Part shown: piece by piece, positions 18,950-28,316 of the stretch | Position numbering within the stretch: the first letter of the stretch is position 1 | Layout: every line of letters starts with the position of its first letter | NCBI RefSeq assembly: GCF_001550135.1 | Contig: NZ_LRUE01000013.1 | Location: forward strand, 124,001 to 188,000 | Length of the DNA stretch: 64,000 nucleotides | DNA from: Pseudoalteromonas shioyasakiensis | GTDB lineage: Bacteria > Pseudomonadota > Gammaproteobacteria > Enterobacterales > Alteromonadaceae | Reading direction: 5' to 3' | Notes under the pieces: model-generated | Seen by the model: only the letters and a program-made list of their open reading frames with translations | What the model was told of the DNA's origin: nothing | The model's database searches: none | Program-made: the position numbers and the translations under genes

Positions 18950-19515
18950 GTAGGAGCGACTTCAGTCGCGAACATCACGCTCCCACACCCCAAATTAAAC
19001 CCCAACTCAAAATGCAAAAATGCACCCCGTAGGCGTGAAACTTGTTTCGCGCGCATCACGATGCTGTCGCCATAAATGACGACCTACAGGTAGGAGCGAC
19101 TTCAGTCGCGAACACCTCACTTCCACTCCACAAATAAAACCCCCAACTCAAAATACAAAAAATGCACCCCGTAGGCGTGAAACTTGTTTCGCGCGTATCA
19201 TGATGCTGTAGCCATAAATGACAACCTACAGGTAGGAGCGACTTCAGTCGCGAACACCTCACTTCCACTCCACAAATTAAATCCCAACTCAAAATACAAA
19301 AAACGCACCCCGTAGGAGTGAAACTTGTTTCGCGCGTATCACGATGATGTCGCCATAAATGACGACCTACAGGGTAGGAGCGACTTTAGTCGCGAACACC
19401 TCACTTCCACTCCACAAATAAAACCCCCAACTCAAAATACAAAAAATGCACCCCGTAGGCGTGAAACTTGTTTCGCGCGTATCAAGATGTAGTCGCCATG
19501 AATGATGATCTACAC
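18950..19515. repeat. Four tandem copies of a ~142-bp repeat containing REP-like hairpins
   Basis: Copies start at 18950, 19090, 19232 and 19374, each with GTAGGAGCGACTTCAGTCGC. Each unit contains that GCGACT/AGTCGC hairpin, a second hairpin CCGTAGGCGTGAAACTTG...TTTCGCGCG, and a tail TCGCCATAAATGACGACCTACAG. Copies 2-4 are closer to each other than to copy 1. No convincing ORF: minus-strand frames here are repeat translations. The 128 bases after the array (19516-19643) hold the promoter region of the next gene. Confidence 0.9.
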
Positions 19516-19643
19516 CTCTCACATCTTGCTATCTATCCCAGAATAACCATTTCTCTATATTAGGTTCATGCTCATGCATTATTTACATTTAACAGACAAA
19601 GGGTACAATCTCGCTAATATAATAATAATTAAACCAATATCCC

Positions 19644-21080
19644 TTGCGTCTATTTCATTTATTCTTTTTTTATTGCATTTTGCTTGGTTCGTTTGCTGCG
19701 CAAAGCGAGCCAGTTGCATCACAATCAACACCATTAAACCAACAACAAATCCAAGCACTCAAATTTGAATCTCCAATTAAAGCAGATTGGTTGTTTAGTA
19801 CTTACCAAGAGTCCGTATTTAATTCATCAATTTTGGTCTTAGAGGCCGGTGATAAAAAGTCGCCGCCTTTGCTGCTTGTGCATGGTTTAGGCGTATTAGG
19901 TATGCAAGATTGGTTTGGGGTTATGCCTGAACTCACTAAGCATTATCATGTTATTGCGATTGATTTACCTGGTTTTGCTCACTCAGAAAGCCCCGAAGGG
20001 CGTTACTCTCCTCGCAATTATGCTGCTGTACTGGCGGAAGTGGTCGATCACTATATTGCTGAACCAACCACGGTTGTGGGTCACTCGATGGGGGGCGCGG
20101 TCAGCCTGTATTTTGCTGGCAAATACCCGGAGAAACTCAATAAACTGGTGCTAGTCGACGCAGCGGGTATCTTACATAAAGTGGCATTTATAAAGCCTAT
20201 CTCCAACGTACCTAAGCCTAATACTAAGCTACCTAAATTTCTCTCAACTAAGTTAGCTCAGCTCAATGATTTTACAACCGGACTCATTGAAGAAGGGACG
20301 ATTGATTCATACCTGACAGAGTTATTGCAGCGTAGTGATGGTGCGTGGAAGCTAGTAATGGGTGAAACACCAAATATGAATGCAGCGCTGAGTTTAGTTG
20401 AAGAAGACTTTAGCGAGATTGTCAGCAATCTGAAAATAGAAACACATATTATTTGGGGTGAAGAAGATGCCGTCGCTCCATTACGAACTGCAAAAGTATT
20501 GAACAGCCAGCTAATCAATAGTGATTTAGCTACTTTGCCTGATGTGGGTCATGTGCCAATGAAGCAACAGCCCAGCCAGTTTTTAGCTTTATTAAATAGT
20601 GCATTAACTGGGGAAGTTAAAAAGCCAGCCAGTGCAGAAGTTTCTGATAAACAAATCGAGACATTTCATTGTGAAGATCAGCACAGCCGCAAGTTTTCAG
20701 GCCATTACCGTCATATGATCATTGAAGACTGTAATAATGTGTTACTTAAAAATGTGGTTGCTGAATCTATCCGTATTAAAGATTCTTTAGTGAGATTAGA
20801 AAATGTAAGCTTATCAGGGGCTAAACTCGCTTTGAATATTAAGCGTTCTGTGGTTGAACTAACCAATGTCACTATTACGGCACAACAAGGTGTAAAACTG
20901 AATGAAAGCCGATTTGATGGTGCTGGTGTGCAAATCAATGCATCTGAGCATGCAATAAGCGTTGTCGATGACAGTAATATTATATTCTCGTTAAGTAGAA
21001 TCCATAGCCCGATATACCAAGGTTTGGCACATGATGCCATAGAAGTAGAAAAAGGAATTATTGATGACCGCTTTAAATAG
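19644..21080 (+). CDS. Exported alpha/beta-hydrolase with extra C-terminal domain
   Basis: 478 residues from a TTG start (no in-frame ATG near; no clear ribosome site). Signal peptide 1-22. Hydrolase domain about 40-325: oxyanion region HGLG (80-83), nucleophile elbow GHSMGG with S148, acid D275 (WGEEDAVAP) and H303 (DVGHVPM) form a complete triad. Residues about 340-478 lack hydrolase features and read as short repeated strands (VLLKNVVAES, VRLENVSLSG, VVELTNVTIT), like a small right-handed beta-helix. Substrate unknown: an esterase, lipase or lactonase is possible. Overlaps the lipoprotein gene downstream by 17 bases. Confidence 0.8.
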   Translation: MRLFHLFFFYCILLGSFAAQSEPVASQSTPLNQQQIQALKFESPIKADWLFSTYQESVFNSSILVLEAGDKKSPPLLLVHGLGVLGMQDWFGVMPELTKHYHVIAIDLPGFAHSESPEGRYSPRNYAAVLAEVVDHYIAEPTTVVGHSMGGAVSLYFAGKYPEKLNKLVLVDAAGILHKVAFIKPISNVPKPNTKLPKFLSTKLAQLNDFTTGLIEEGTIDSYLTELLQRSDGAWKLVMGETPNMNAALSLVEEDFSEIVSNLKIETHIIWGEEDAVAPLRTAKVLNSQLINSDLATLPDVGHVPMKQQPSQFLALLNSALTGEVKKPASAEVSDKQIETFHCEDQHSRKFSGHYRHMIIEDCNNVLLKNVVAESIRIKDSLVRLENVSLSGAKLALNIKRSVVELTNVTITAQQGVKLNESRFDGAGVQINASEHAISVVDDSNIIFSLSRIHSPIYQGLAHDAIEVEKGIIDDRFK

Positions 21081-21936
21081 CATCCCTTTTGTTAAATTAG
21101 CAGCGTGCTCGCTGTTTTGTGTCGCTTTACTAAGTGGTTGCAAATCAACAAAGACTGAGCAACAACAATATGCTGATCTACAAGATAGTTTTAGTTATGA
21201 AACGTACAGGGGAGTGTCGAATACCAGTGTCGATACCATTGCTTATGGTTATAACAAACTGCAAAAAGAACAGTTAGAGCAAATAGGTGCAATTGAGCCA
21301 ACACTGACTCATGCCATGATGAGCTACATTTTGAGCCTTGGTGTAAGTAAAGATTTTGCAATTGCAGAAAGCGACTTAGCGCTTGCTAAAGCGACTGATA
21401 TGCGGGGTAAATATTTAGCATACAGTGCTCAGTCTTTAGCTTTTTATAACAAAGGCTGGCGTAAAATGGCTAAACAAAAAGCTGACTTCATTCGCACCGA
21501 TCCTTTGTTTGCGACAGTGAGCCAGAGCTATCCAAAAGAGCAGCTTATTTCTTATCTTATTATTGGCAGTGTTGCAGTACGCGATGGTGACCTAGCGACA
21601 GCACAAAACATGTTTTATGTGATTGGTGAGCAGATTGAAAAACCCTGGTTACCAAGCTTAGCAAAAGCGTTAACGATAACCCTAAATGGCTCAACAATAG
21701 ACTCATTAATCATGCTAAAAGATATCAGCACAGATCCCTCTTTAAACGGCTATGAACGTGAGAAAATAGCCGAGCTGATGGATGTTGCGCAAAGCAAATT
21801 AAGCGATAAAAAGAAGCGTCAAAAAATCACCTATATTGCTGACGATTTCTTTCTCGACCGCATTAAGGATAAAAGCTCAACGCTATATCGTGATTTGATC
21901 ACTGACTTACAAAAATACACTGAGCAAGTTCTGTAA
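21064..21936 (+). CDS. Uncharacterised helical lipoprotein
   Basis: 290 residues. Start at ATG 21064 is set by AAGGAA six bases upstream; a TTG one codon earlier is less likely. Lipobox LLSGC after a hydrophobic segment. The mature part is mainly helical with alternating Ala/Leu helices (FAIAESDLALAKATDM, YLAYSAQSLAFYNKGW, GDLATAQNMFYVIGEQ), suggesting a TPR-like solenoid. Its 17-base overlap with the hydrolase gene suggests coupled translation and a joint task in the envelope. Confidence 0.75.
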   Translation: MTALNSIPFVKLAACSLFCVALLSGCKSTKTEQQQYADLQDSFSYETYRGVSNTSVDTIAYGYNKLQKEQLEQIGAIEPTLTHAMMSYILSLGVSKDFAIAESDLALAKATDMRGKYLAYSAQSLAFYNKGWRKMAKQKADFIRTDPLFATVSQSYPKEQLISYLIIGSVAVRDGDLATAQNMFYVIGEQIEKPWLPSLAKALTITLNGSTIDSLIMLKDISTDPSLNGYEREKIAELMDVAQSKLSDKKKRQKITYIADDFFLDRIKDKSSTLYRDLITDLQKYTEQVL

Positions 21937-21945
21937 TCTCTTTAT

Positions 21946-21973
21946 AAGTTGAGTGTAGTTTCACACTCAACTT
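21946..21973. terminator. Possible terminator hairpin
   Basis: Perfect 11-bp stem AAGTTGAGTGT / ACACTCAACTT with a 6-base loop, just after the lipoprotein stop; no T-run follows. Confidence 0.45.
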
Positions 21974-22096
21974 CACCTAAATCCTCACTGTTTCAAATCC
22001 TTTACGCATTAAAACCGAGTTAATTTGCTTCACGGTCAATTTGTGTTAGATTTAATAAAATATTCCAAAAATAATAACAAGTGGGAATTTTATTTT

Positions 22097-23395
22097 ATGT
22101 ATGCGAAAGGTGCATATCAAAAACGGCTGGCTATAAGTTGCGGCTTGATGCTTTTGACTGGTTGTGAAGCGAACACAGAAAAAGCCCCATTAACCGACCA
22201 ACAATACTTTGAGCAAGTAATGTTAGCACCCGCTATTTTGCCAAAAGACTTATCTAATAGCGGCTGTTTATCACTCGAAAATGAAAGCAACCTGCAAGGT
22301 TATAAATCAGCGGCTGAGGTTAATTACCAGCAGGCGGGTTGGCAAAACAGAGTTGCGGCCGATTGGCAGTATTTTTTAGCCCCAGAGCAACCGGGCAAGC
22401 TACTCCTAATCGATTATCAAGTTCAATCTGGGCAATTAGCTTACCGGTATTTAAGTGACGGCAGCCACAATGAGTTGTATGAACCTTGGAGTTCATCAAA
22501 AATTCAAGCGTTTAGCGGTGCGCTGTCAAAAGTAAGGCAATCCCACCCAGAGCTTGGTGCAGCTTCTTTTGCCGGTGATATGGCACTGGCTGATTTGATC
22601 AGCAGTATTAATAGTTACGAAGCATTTGGCAAAGCCGATGGTAATTCAAATGCGATAGCCAGCTATTTTGTCAATGTGGCAGGGCGCGAATATTTACGTG
22701 GGCTTTTTAATGATGGCTGGCTAAAACTAGAGGATGAGCGTTTGTTATTTAACGGCGCATATGGCTCAGAGCAGTTTATTCCATCAGACGAATACTGGCA
22801 TAACCCTGCCAATAATGAGCTTGATGCAAAGATACCTCGATACAAAGCAAGCAGTGATGATCCTGGCTATTTAGGGTATCGTTGTGAGAGTTGTGGTTTA
22901 ACGGGCAACAAAGCAATGACCACACTTGCTCAAGCGGAATGGTTAAAACGTCTGGTTAGTCATCAGCGTGAACCAAGTACGCAAATGCCTTATTTACAAG
23001 CAAGTGATGTTGATGTGCTACTTAACGGCACAGGTCATACAGATGAACATGCTCCTGTAGGCGGTATGATTGTGGGTATCAGTCATATCGTTACAAATGC
23101 ATTGGCAAATGTTATTGCGCCAAATGATAGTCGCTCTGCAAAAGAAGTGCTCGATAGCGCAACGAATGGGCAATGGCGTGTTTGGCAAAAAATTGGCTGG
23201 GGGCCAAGTGAAACGCGCTCCACCACAGAAACCGTAATGTTGGCACATGTGTGTTTAGGCAATTACCAAGGTGGTCGTGAGTTTACGTTTAGTGTACAGC
23301 AGTCAACTTCGGGGGCCGACGAAGCCAATTTGCCAATAGTCGGTAAGCAAATGCAGCAAAAGTTGCAGCATGCTTTTACAAAATTATTAGATTAA
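22097..23395 (+). CDS. Serine-hydrolase-like lipoprotein (SxxK/KxG), peptidoglycan locus
   Basis: 432 residues from ATG 22097; a longer frame from 22025 is unlikely because ATG 22097 starts a proper lipoprotein signal ending LLTGC (C23). WSSSK at 131-135 offers an S132-x-x-K135 motif, and KIGWG near the C-terminus offers K-x-G, as in penicillin-recognising serine hydrolases; the middle SxN-type motif is not certain. Directly followed (28 bases) by the NlpC/P60, epimerase and YkuD genes, so a carboxypeptidase or muropeptide-processing role is inferred. Not recognised as a named family. Confidence 0.6.
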   Translation: MYAKGAYQKRLAISCGLMLLTGCEANTEKAPLTDQQYFEQVMLAPAILPKDLSNSGCLSLENESNLQGYKSAAEVNYQQAGWQNRVAADWQYFLAPEQPGKLLLIDYQVQSGQLAYRYLSDGSHNELYEPWSSSKIQAFSGALSKVRQSHPELGAASFAGDMALADLISSINSYEAFGKADGNSNAIASYFVNVAGREYLRGLFNDGWLKLEDERLLFNGAYGSEQFIPSDEYWHNPANNELDAKIPRYKASSDDPGYLGYRCESCGLTGNKAMTTLAQAEWLKRLVSHQREPSTQMPYLQASDVDVLLNGTGHTDEHAPVGGMIVGISHIVTNALANVIAPNDSRSAKEVLDSATNGQWRVWQKIGWGPSETRSTTETVMLAHVCLGNYQGGREFTFSVQQSTSGADEANLPIVGKQMQQKLQHAFTKLLD

Positions 23396-23423
23396 CGCGT
23401 TCAATAAGAATTAAGGTACAGCT

Positions 23424-24800
23424 ATGCGTCGTTCAATTATCGCTTTATCAATTACTTTAGGTGTTGCTTTTAGTGCACCTATGCATGCTGAGGGTTGGCA
23501 ATCAGATGTTATCGGGGTCACGCACTCACAGCTTTCGCCCAGCTACTGGCTAGCACAAGGTGCATCGGCAAAAGTGATCATGACAGAGGCGCAAATTGCA
23601 GCCTTCAACGAGAAATTAATTAAAGAAAATAAATACATTGTTGATCCTCTTTCATTTCAAAAATCGCTCACTAAAGACGAGTTAACAAGCGCCATTCATT
23701 CGGCAAGTTCAATTCCAAAAAGCCCGCGCTTTTTTACCGACGGCCGCCAACTCACTGCGAAAGACTTTGCCAAATATCAGGAAAACTTAAACCTTAATAA
23801 GGTCGCAGATAACAATGAGGTACGTTTTGCTGTAGTCGTTAAGCGCACTGCATTACGTACTTTTCCAACTTGGGATCGGGTTTTAAATAGCGGCCTTGAT
23901 CAAGACTTAGATCGCTTTCAAGAAAGCGGGATGTTTCCGGGCGAAGCGGTTGCTGTATTACATCAAAGCGCAGATAAAAAATGGTTGTTAGTACGTGCTT
24001 ACAACTACCTAGCGTGGACGCCTGCCGAAGATCTTGCCTTTGCTGATGCAGATAAAATAAAAGCCTATCGTGAACAAGATGACTTCTTGGTTGTAACCGG
24101 TGCAAAAGTAAATACTGCTTATGTGCCAAATGATGAAGGCCTCTCAGAAGTTCAGCTCGATATGGGAGTGCGCTTACCATTAGTTGATAGTGAGCAAGTA
24201 CCGTATTTGCTAAATGGTCAAAATAGCTATGCTAGCCATGTTGTACAGTTACCAACCCGCGATGAGCAAGGCCAACTTGTTATTAAACCTGCGATGATCA
24301 GTAAAACTGCCGATGTAAATTTAGGCTACCTAGACTACAACGAACAGAATCTAATTAAACAGGGCTTTAAGTTTTTAGGTGAGCGTTATGGTTGGGGTCA
24401 TGATTATAATGGCCGTGACTGCACTGGGTTTGTTGGTGAAATTTATAAGAGCTTTGGCCTACTAATGCCGCGTAATTCAGGGCAGCAAGGCAGTAGTGAA
24501 TACGGGCAAAATAATCGCTTTGATAAAAATACAGCGGCGGATGCTAAGTTGCCAAAGGTTAAAAACATGGCGATTGGCGATCTAATTTATATTCCGGGTC
24601 ATGTAATGATGTACCTAGGGGAGCATCACGGTGAGCCTTATGTTATTCATGACGTTAAAGGCTTAGGTTATAACAAAGGCGATGGTAGTTTTTATAGTAG
24701 TGCCTTGAATGGGGTGTCGGTCACGCCATTATTGCCACTTAGATTATCTCAAGAAACCAGCTACTTAGATCGTATTTATAACATTAAGCGTATTCGCTAG
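23424..24800 (+). CDS. SH3-domain NlpC/P60 endopeptidase (YkfC-like)
   Basis: 458 residues with a signal peptide (cleavage after MHAE region, about 22). N-terminal helical and SH3b-type portions (about 130-230), then a C-terminal NlpC/P60 domain with catalytic C333 (RDCTGF), H393 (PGHVMMYLG) and H409 (VIHDVKG). This architecture is that of gamma-D-glutamyl-L-diamino-acid endopeptidases such as Bacillus YkfC, which cut L-Ala-gamma-D-Glu from mDAP. The epimerase that acts on the released L-Ala-D-Glu is encoded 8 bases downstream, which supports this reading. Confidence 0.85.
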   Translation: MRRSIIALSITLGVAFSAPMHAEGWQSDVIGVTHSQLSPSYWLAQGASAKVIMTEAQIAAFNEKLIKENKYIVDPLSFQKSLTKDELTSAIHSASSIPKSPRFFTDGRQLTAKDFAKYQENLNLNKVADNNEVRFAVVVKRTALRTFPTWDRVLNSGLDQDLDRFQESGMFPGEAVAVLHQSADKKWLLVRAYNYLAWTPAEDLAFADADKIKAYREQDDFLVVTGAKVNTAYVPNDEGLSEVQLDMGVRLPLVDSEQVPYLLNGQNSYASHVVQLPTRDEQGQLVIKPAMISKTADVNLGYLDYNEQNLIKQGFKFLGERYGWGHDYNGRDCTGFVGEIYKSFGLLMPRNSGQQGSSEYGQNNRFDKNTAADAKLPKVKNMAIGDLIYIPGHVMMYLGEHHGEPYVIHDVKGLGYNKGDGSFYSSALNGVSVTPLLPLRLSQETSYLDRIYNIKRIR

Positions 24801-24808
24801 AGGCCAAT

Positions 24809-25921
24809 ATGAAAATTAAAGCTGTTCGCTTTGCAAAGCTCAAAGTGCCATTAGTTACCCCATTTAAAACAGCACTGAGGGAAGTGAGTTTTATTGAGGA
24901 TTTAGTGGTTTTAATTGATACCGAATGTGGCCAAATTGGCTATGGCTCTGCGGCCTCAACTCCGGTTATTACAGGCGATACCCATCAAGGAATGATAGCG
25001 GTCATTCAGCAGTTTATTGCCCCTAAATTAGTGGGGCAAGAAATCGAAAACATTAACCAGCTTACCCACATTATTCAATCAACGGTGGTTGGTAACAGTA
25101 GTGCAAAAGCAGCGTTAGAGTTGGCGGTTTATGACTTGTGGGGCAAGCTCTATCAAGCGCCTTTATATAAGTTACTTGGCGGTGGAAAGTCAGCGCTGAA
25201 AACCGATATCACCATTAGTGTCGGTAACATAGATAAAATGCTCAGTGATTGTCAGCGAGCGGTTGAGCAAGGTTTTGATGTATTAAAAATAAAAATCGGT
25301 AATAACCTTGATCAAGATATTGAACGAGTAAAAGCAATCCATGCAGGGTTTGCCGCTAAGGCGCAGCTGCGTTTAGATGTAAACCAAGGCTGGAATGCCA
25401 AGCAAACTGTGTTTGCACTACAGCAACTTGAGCAAGCAGGCGTGGTATTAGAGTTGGTTGAGCAGCCAGTAAAAAGCAGTGATATTCAAGGGCTCAAATA
25501 TATTACTGAGCGAGTGAATACCCCGATTATGGCCGATGAAAGCGCCTTTTCACCGAAGCAAGTGATCCAACTTTTAGAGCTTGGCGCAGTTGATATTATC
25601 AATATTAAATTAATGAAAACGGGCGGCTTAAGCCGAGCAATTGAGATTGCTAATATCACAGCCCAATACCAAGCAGAGTGTATGATAGGTTGTATGCTAG
25701 AGGGCAGTATTGCCGTAGCTGGTGCTGCACATTTAGCCTCTGCCAAAGCACAGCAAATCAGTAAAATCGATTTAGATGGCCCAGCCCTTGGTCAGTATGA
25801 CCCAGTGCAAGGGGGCGTTGAATTTAGCGGTCCACAAATACGCTTATCGGATGCCCCTGGTCTTGGCATTGAATCAATAACGGGGCTTGAACTTATTACA
25901 AACGGAGTATGGCCAGCATGA
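24809..25921 (+). CDS. L-Ala-D/L-Glu epimerase (YcjG/YkfB-like)
   Basis: Enolase-superfamily dipeptide epimerase: converts L-Ala-D-Glu from murein to L-Ala-L-Glu for peptidase use. K160-I-K162 base pair on the second strand, metal ligands D190 (DVNQGW), E218 (EQPV) and D243 (ADES), and second-face base K267 (NIKLMKTGG). The DVNQGW and EQPV blocks match the dipeptide epimerase subgroup. 370 residues. Overlaps the YkuD gene start in an ATGA arrangement. Confidence 0.9.
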   Translation: MKIKAVRFAKLKVPLVTPFKTALREVSFIEDLVVLIDTECGQIGYGSAASTPVITGDTHQGMIAVIQQFIAPKLVGQEIENINQLTHIIQSTVVGNSSAKAALELAVYDLWGKLYQAPLYKLLGGGKSALKTDITISVGNIDKMLSDCQRAVEQGFDVLKIKIGNNLDQDIERVKAIHAGFAAKAQLRLDVNQGWNAKQTVFALQQLEQAGVVLELVEQPVKSSDIQGLKYITERVNTPIMADESAFSPKQVIQLLELGAVDIINIKLMKTGGLSRAIEIANITAQYQAECMIGCMLEGSIAVAGAAHLASAKAQQISKIDLDGPALGQYDPVQGGVEFSGPQIRLSDAPGLGIESITGLELITNGVWPA

Positions 25922-26667
25922 AAAAACTAGTCAGTCTTATTGCAGTTATGAGTTTATCGGCTTGTGCCAGCAAAGAGTTACCTAAACCTGTTATTGATAA
26001 CAGTCATAAACAACTTGTGGTGGTGGTCGCTAATGATAGTGATGCCATTGATGCCACTCTTTATCGCTTTGAAAAAACCGCTGGCAGCTGGCAACAACAA
26101 GGCCAGCAACACGCGGTGGTACTAGGTCGTACTGGCCTTGCGTGGGGAGTGGGGCTGCATCCTGCACAGCCAGGTCAGCAAAAACAAGAAGGCGATGGTA
26201 AAGCGCCAGCAGGTATTTTTGAACTTGGTACTGCTTTTGGTTATTTAGATTCATTGCAAACGAACCTCAGTTATCAAGCAATGACAGCAAATGATTATTG
26301 TATCGATGTGAAAGGCTCACCGTTTTACAACCAATTGGTTGATAAAACACAAGTTGGTGAAGACGCCGTAAAAGACTCTTCAGAGTGGATGCGTCGTGAT
26401 ATATACAGCCAAGATAATCTTTATAAAAAAGGCATTGTTGTTAAGCATAACCCAAGCAATATCAATGGTGCGGGTAGTTGTATCTTTATGCATTTATGGC
26501 GGGCACCAAGTAAGCCAACAGCAGGTTGTACAGCAATGACAGAAAGCGATATGGATGCTCTACTTGCTTGGTTAGATGAGCGTAAAAAACCGTTATTAGT
26601 CAGCTTAACCAAAGCGCAATATCAACAAAAGCAAAGTCAGTGGCAATTACCTAACTTAGCTAAATAA
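25918..26667 (+). CDS. YkuD-type (L,D-transpeptidase catalytic fold) lipoprotein
   Basis: 249 residues. ATG 25918 overlaps the epimerase stop as ATGA, with GGAG ten bases upstream; ATG 25909 sits too close to that site. Lipobox LSACAS. The conserved core is GDGKAPAGIFELG, then CIFMHLWRAPSKPTAGCTAM, carrying the His and the S/TxGC-type cysteine of the YkuD fold. Proteins of this kind may form or cut L,D bonds or act on free muropeptides. Fourth gene of the same operon. Confidence 0.8.
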   Translation: MKKLVSLIAVMSLSACASKELPKPVIDNSHKQLVVVVANDSDAIDATLYRFEKTAGSWQQQGQQHAVVLGRTGLAWGVGLHPAQPGQQKQEGDGKAPAGIFELGTAFGYLDSLQTNLSYQAMTANDYCIDVKGSPFYNQLVDKTQVGEDAVKDSSEWMRRDIYSQDNLYKKGIVVKHNPSNINGAGSCIFMHLWRAPSKPTAGCTAMTESDMDALLAWLDERKKPLLVSLTKAQYQQKQSQWQLPNLAK

Positions 26668-26704
26668 AAATAATAAAATAAAAGTATTTTAATTTTGTCA
26701 TAAT

Positions 26705-26725
26705 GATGGAATAATATATTCCATC
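26705..26725. promoter_or_regulatory. Candidate MurR/RpiR operator 1
   Basis: Perfect inverted repeat GATGGAAT (26705-26712) / ATTCCATC (26718-26725) with a 5-base centre AATAT, 22 bases before the symporter start. Its first 14 bases are identical to the palindrome at 36315-36328. Confidence 0.7.
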
Positions 26726-26747
26726 AAGGTTTGGGTTAGGATAATAA

Positions 26748-28316
26748 ATGAGTGCAAATTACGCTTTTCTCGATTGGCTAGTATTCGCAAGTTACGGTGC
26801 AATTTTATTGCTAAGTGGCTGGTGGTTTAATCGCAAACGCGCTAACTCAAGCCAAGATTTTTTTCTAGGCGGAAATAGCATGCCAACTTGGATGGTGGCT
26901 ATTTCTGTTTTAGCGACTTCGCAATCTGCGGCAACGTTTATTGGTGGGCCTGATCAAGGCTATCAAGGTGATTTTTCATATATTGCGACCAATATCGGCG
27001 CGTTTATTGCGGCATTTATTGTATCGGCGTTTTTAATTCCAAAGTTTTACCAGCAAAAAGTGTATACCGTTTACGAACTGCTTGAAAAACGTATCGGACC
27101 AAAAGCTAAGCGCCGTAGTGGCTTGATGTATTTATTTGGCCGTGTATTTGCCAGTGGCGCCCGTTTGTATATGGCAGCGATTGCTGTGGCGATGATTCTA
27201 TATGGCAATATCGATGCCGACAGTGTGGTTATCGCAACTTTAGTACTGGCGCTTGCAGGTCTGCTTTATACCTTTTTGGGTGGCATTCGCAGCGTTATTT
27301 ATTCTGATGTACTGCAAAGTATCGTTTATGTCAGTGCGGCTATTGCGGTTATCTGGTGCTTGCTGAGTGTTATTCCGGCTGATTTCTCAACCATAATTGC
27401 GACTTTGAGTGAGCCAAGTCCTGGTGCAGACTCAAAACTCGCGCTGTTTAAATTTGATTTAGATTTTGGCCCGTCAGGGGTATTTAACATGGCCTCTGTG
27501 TTAACGGGGTTTGTGCTGTTAAATATCGCCGCATTTGGTTTAGACCAAGATATGACGCAGCGCTTATTAACCTGTAAAAGTCCAAAAGAAGGCAGTAAAG
27601 CGTTATTACTATCGGTGGTGATGGTGATCCCGGTTATGGCTATTTTTATCTTTATTGGTTTGCTGCTTTATATTGTTTATCAGCAACCTGCATTAATGAA
27701 TAACGAAGCTGGGCAAACGGTTGTACAAGAATTTAACGGCGAAAAAATCACTATCTTTATGTACTACGTATTAAACGAAGTACCAGCCGGGGTTAAAGGT
27801 TTAGTTAGCGTGGGTATTATTGCAGCTGCTATTTCTACTTTGAACTCAGGGCTTAGTTCGATGTCTTCAGTCATTGTACAAGATATCTATCGCCCGTATT
27901 TAGAAAAACATAACAAGCAAGTAAGCGATCATCACTTTGTAAAAGCGGGTCGTGTGGGTATGGCACTAGTGAGCCTTGCCTTAGCGCTGATGGCTATTCT
28001 TTGTTATTTCTGGCAGCAATACAGTGATATGCCATTATTAAAATTTGCGTTAAGTGTAATGGTATTTTCGTACAGCGGTTTGTTAGGTGTGTATTTTACT
28101 ACCTTGTTCACCAAACGAGGCAGTGAAGGCTCAGTGTTAGCAGCGCTAATAGCGGGCTTTATGGTGACCTTATTAATGCAGCCGTACATGATTGACTGGT
28201 TACTACCCGAATCAATGCGCTTTTACTTAGGATTTACTTGGCAGCTATGCATAGGTACATTGCTCGCAACATTGGTGTGTTGCCTTGGTAAAGCGGCAGA
28301 CGAGAAGAGTGCGTAA
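26748..28316 (+). CDS. Sodium:solute symporter, probable MurNAc importer
   Basis: 522-residue SSS-family transporter with about 13-14 membrane segments. Typical marks: early GGNSMPTWMVAIS with ATSQSAATFIGGP, YELLEKRIGPKAKR, and IAAAISTLNSGLSSMSS. First gene of a tightly packed operon with a sugar kinase, murQ and namZ. By that context it most likely imports MurNAc (or anhydro-MurNAc), the role played by MurT in Tannerella forsythia; the substrate is inferred, as SSS sequence alone does not give it. Confidence 0.8.
   Translation: MSANYAFLDWLVFASYGAILLLSGWWFNRKRANSSQDFFLGGNSMPTWMVAISVLATSQSAATFIGGPDQGYQGDFSYIATNIGAFIAAFIVSAFLIPKFYQQKVYTVYELLEKRIGPKAKRRSGLMYLFGRVFASGARLYMAAIAVAMILYGNIDADSVVIATLVLALAGLLYTFLGGIRSVIYSDVLQSIVYVSAAIAVIWCLLSVIPADFSTIIATLSEPSPGADSKLALFKFDLDFGPSGVFNMASVLTGFVLLNIAAFGLDQDMTQRLLTCKSPKEGSKALLLSVVMVIPVMAIFIFIGLLLYIVYQQPALMNNEAGQTVVQEFNGEKITIFMYYVLNEVPAGVKGLVSVGIIAAAISTLNSGLSSMSSVIVQDIYRPYLEKHNKQVSDHHFVKAGRVGMALVSLALALMAILCYFWQQYSDMPLLKFALSVMVFSYSGLLGVYFTTLFTKRGSEGSVLAALIAGFMVTLLMQPYMIDWLLPESMRFYLGFTWQLCIGTLLATLVCCLGKAADEKSA

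Noticed and set aside
19056..19292. Minus-strand ORF in the 142-bp repeats
   Set aside because: Repetitive peptide that mirrors the DNA repeat.
18950..19515. CRISPR array
   Set aside because: Repeats are 142 bases, directly adjoining, without unique spacers, and no cas genes are near.
22025..22096. Longer start for the serine-hydrolase-like lipoprotein, and a MurR-like site in this stretch
   Set aside because: The added residues would mask the lipoprotein signal. ATTCCA and TGGGAAT occur here but face outward with a 14-15-base gap, unlike the two good palindromes.
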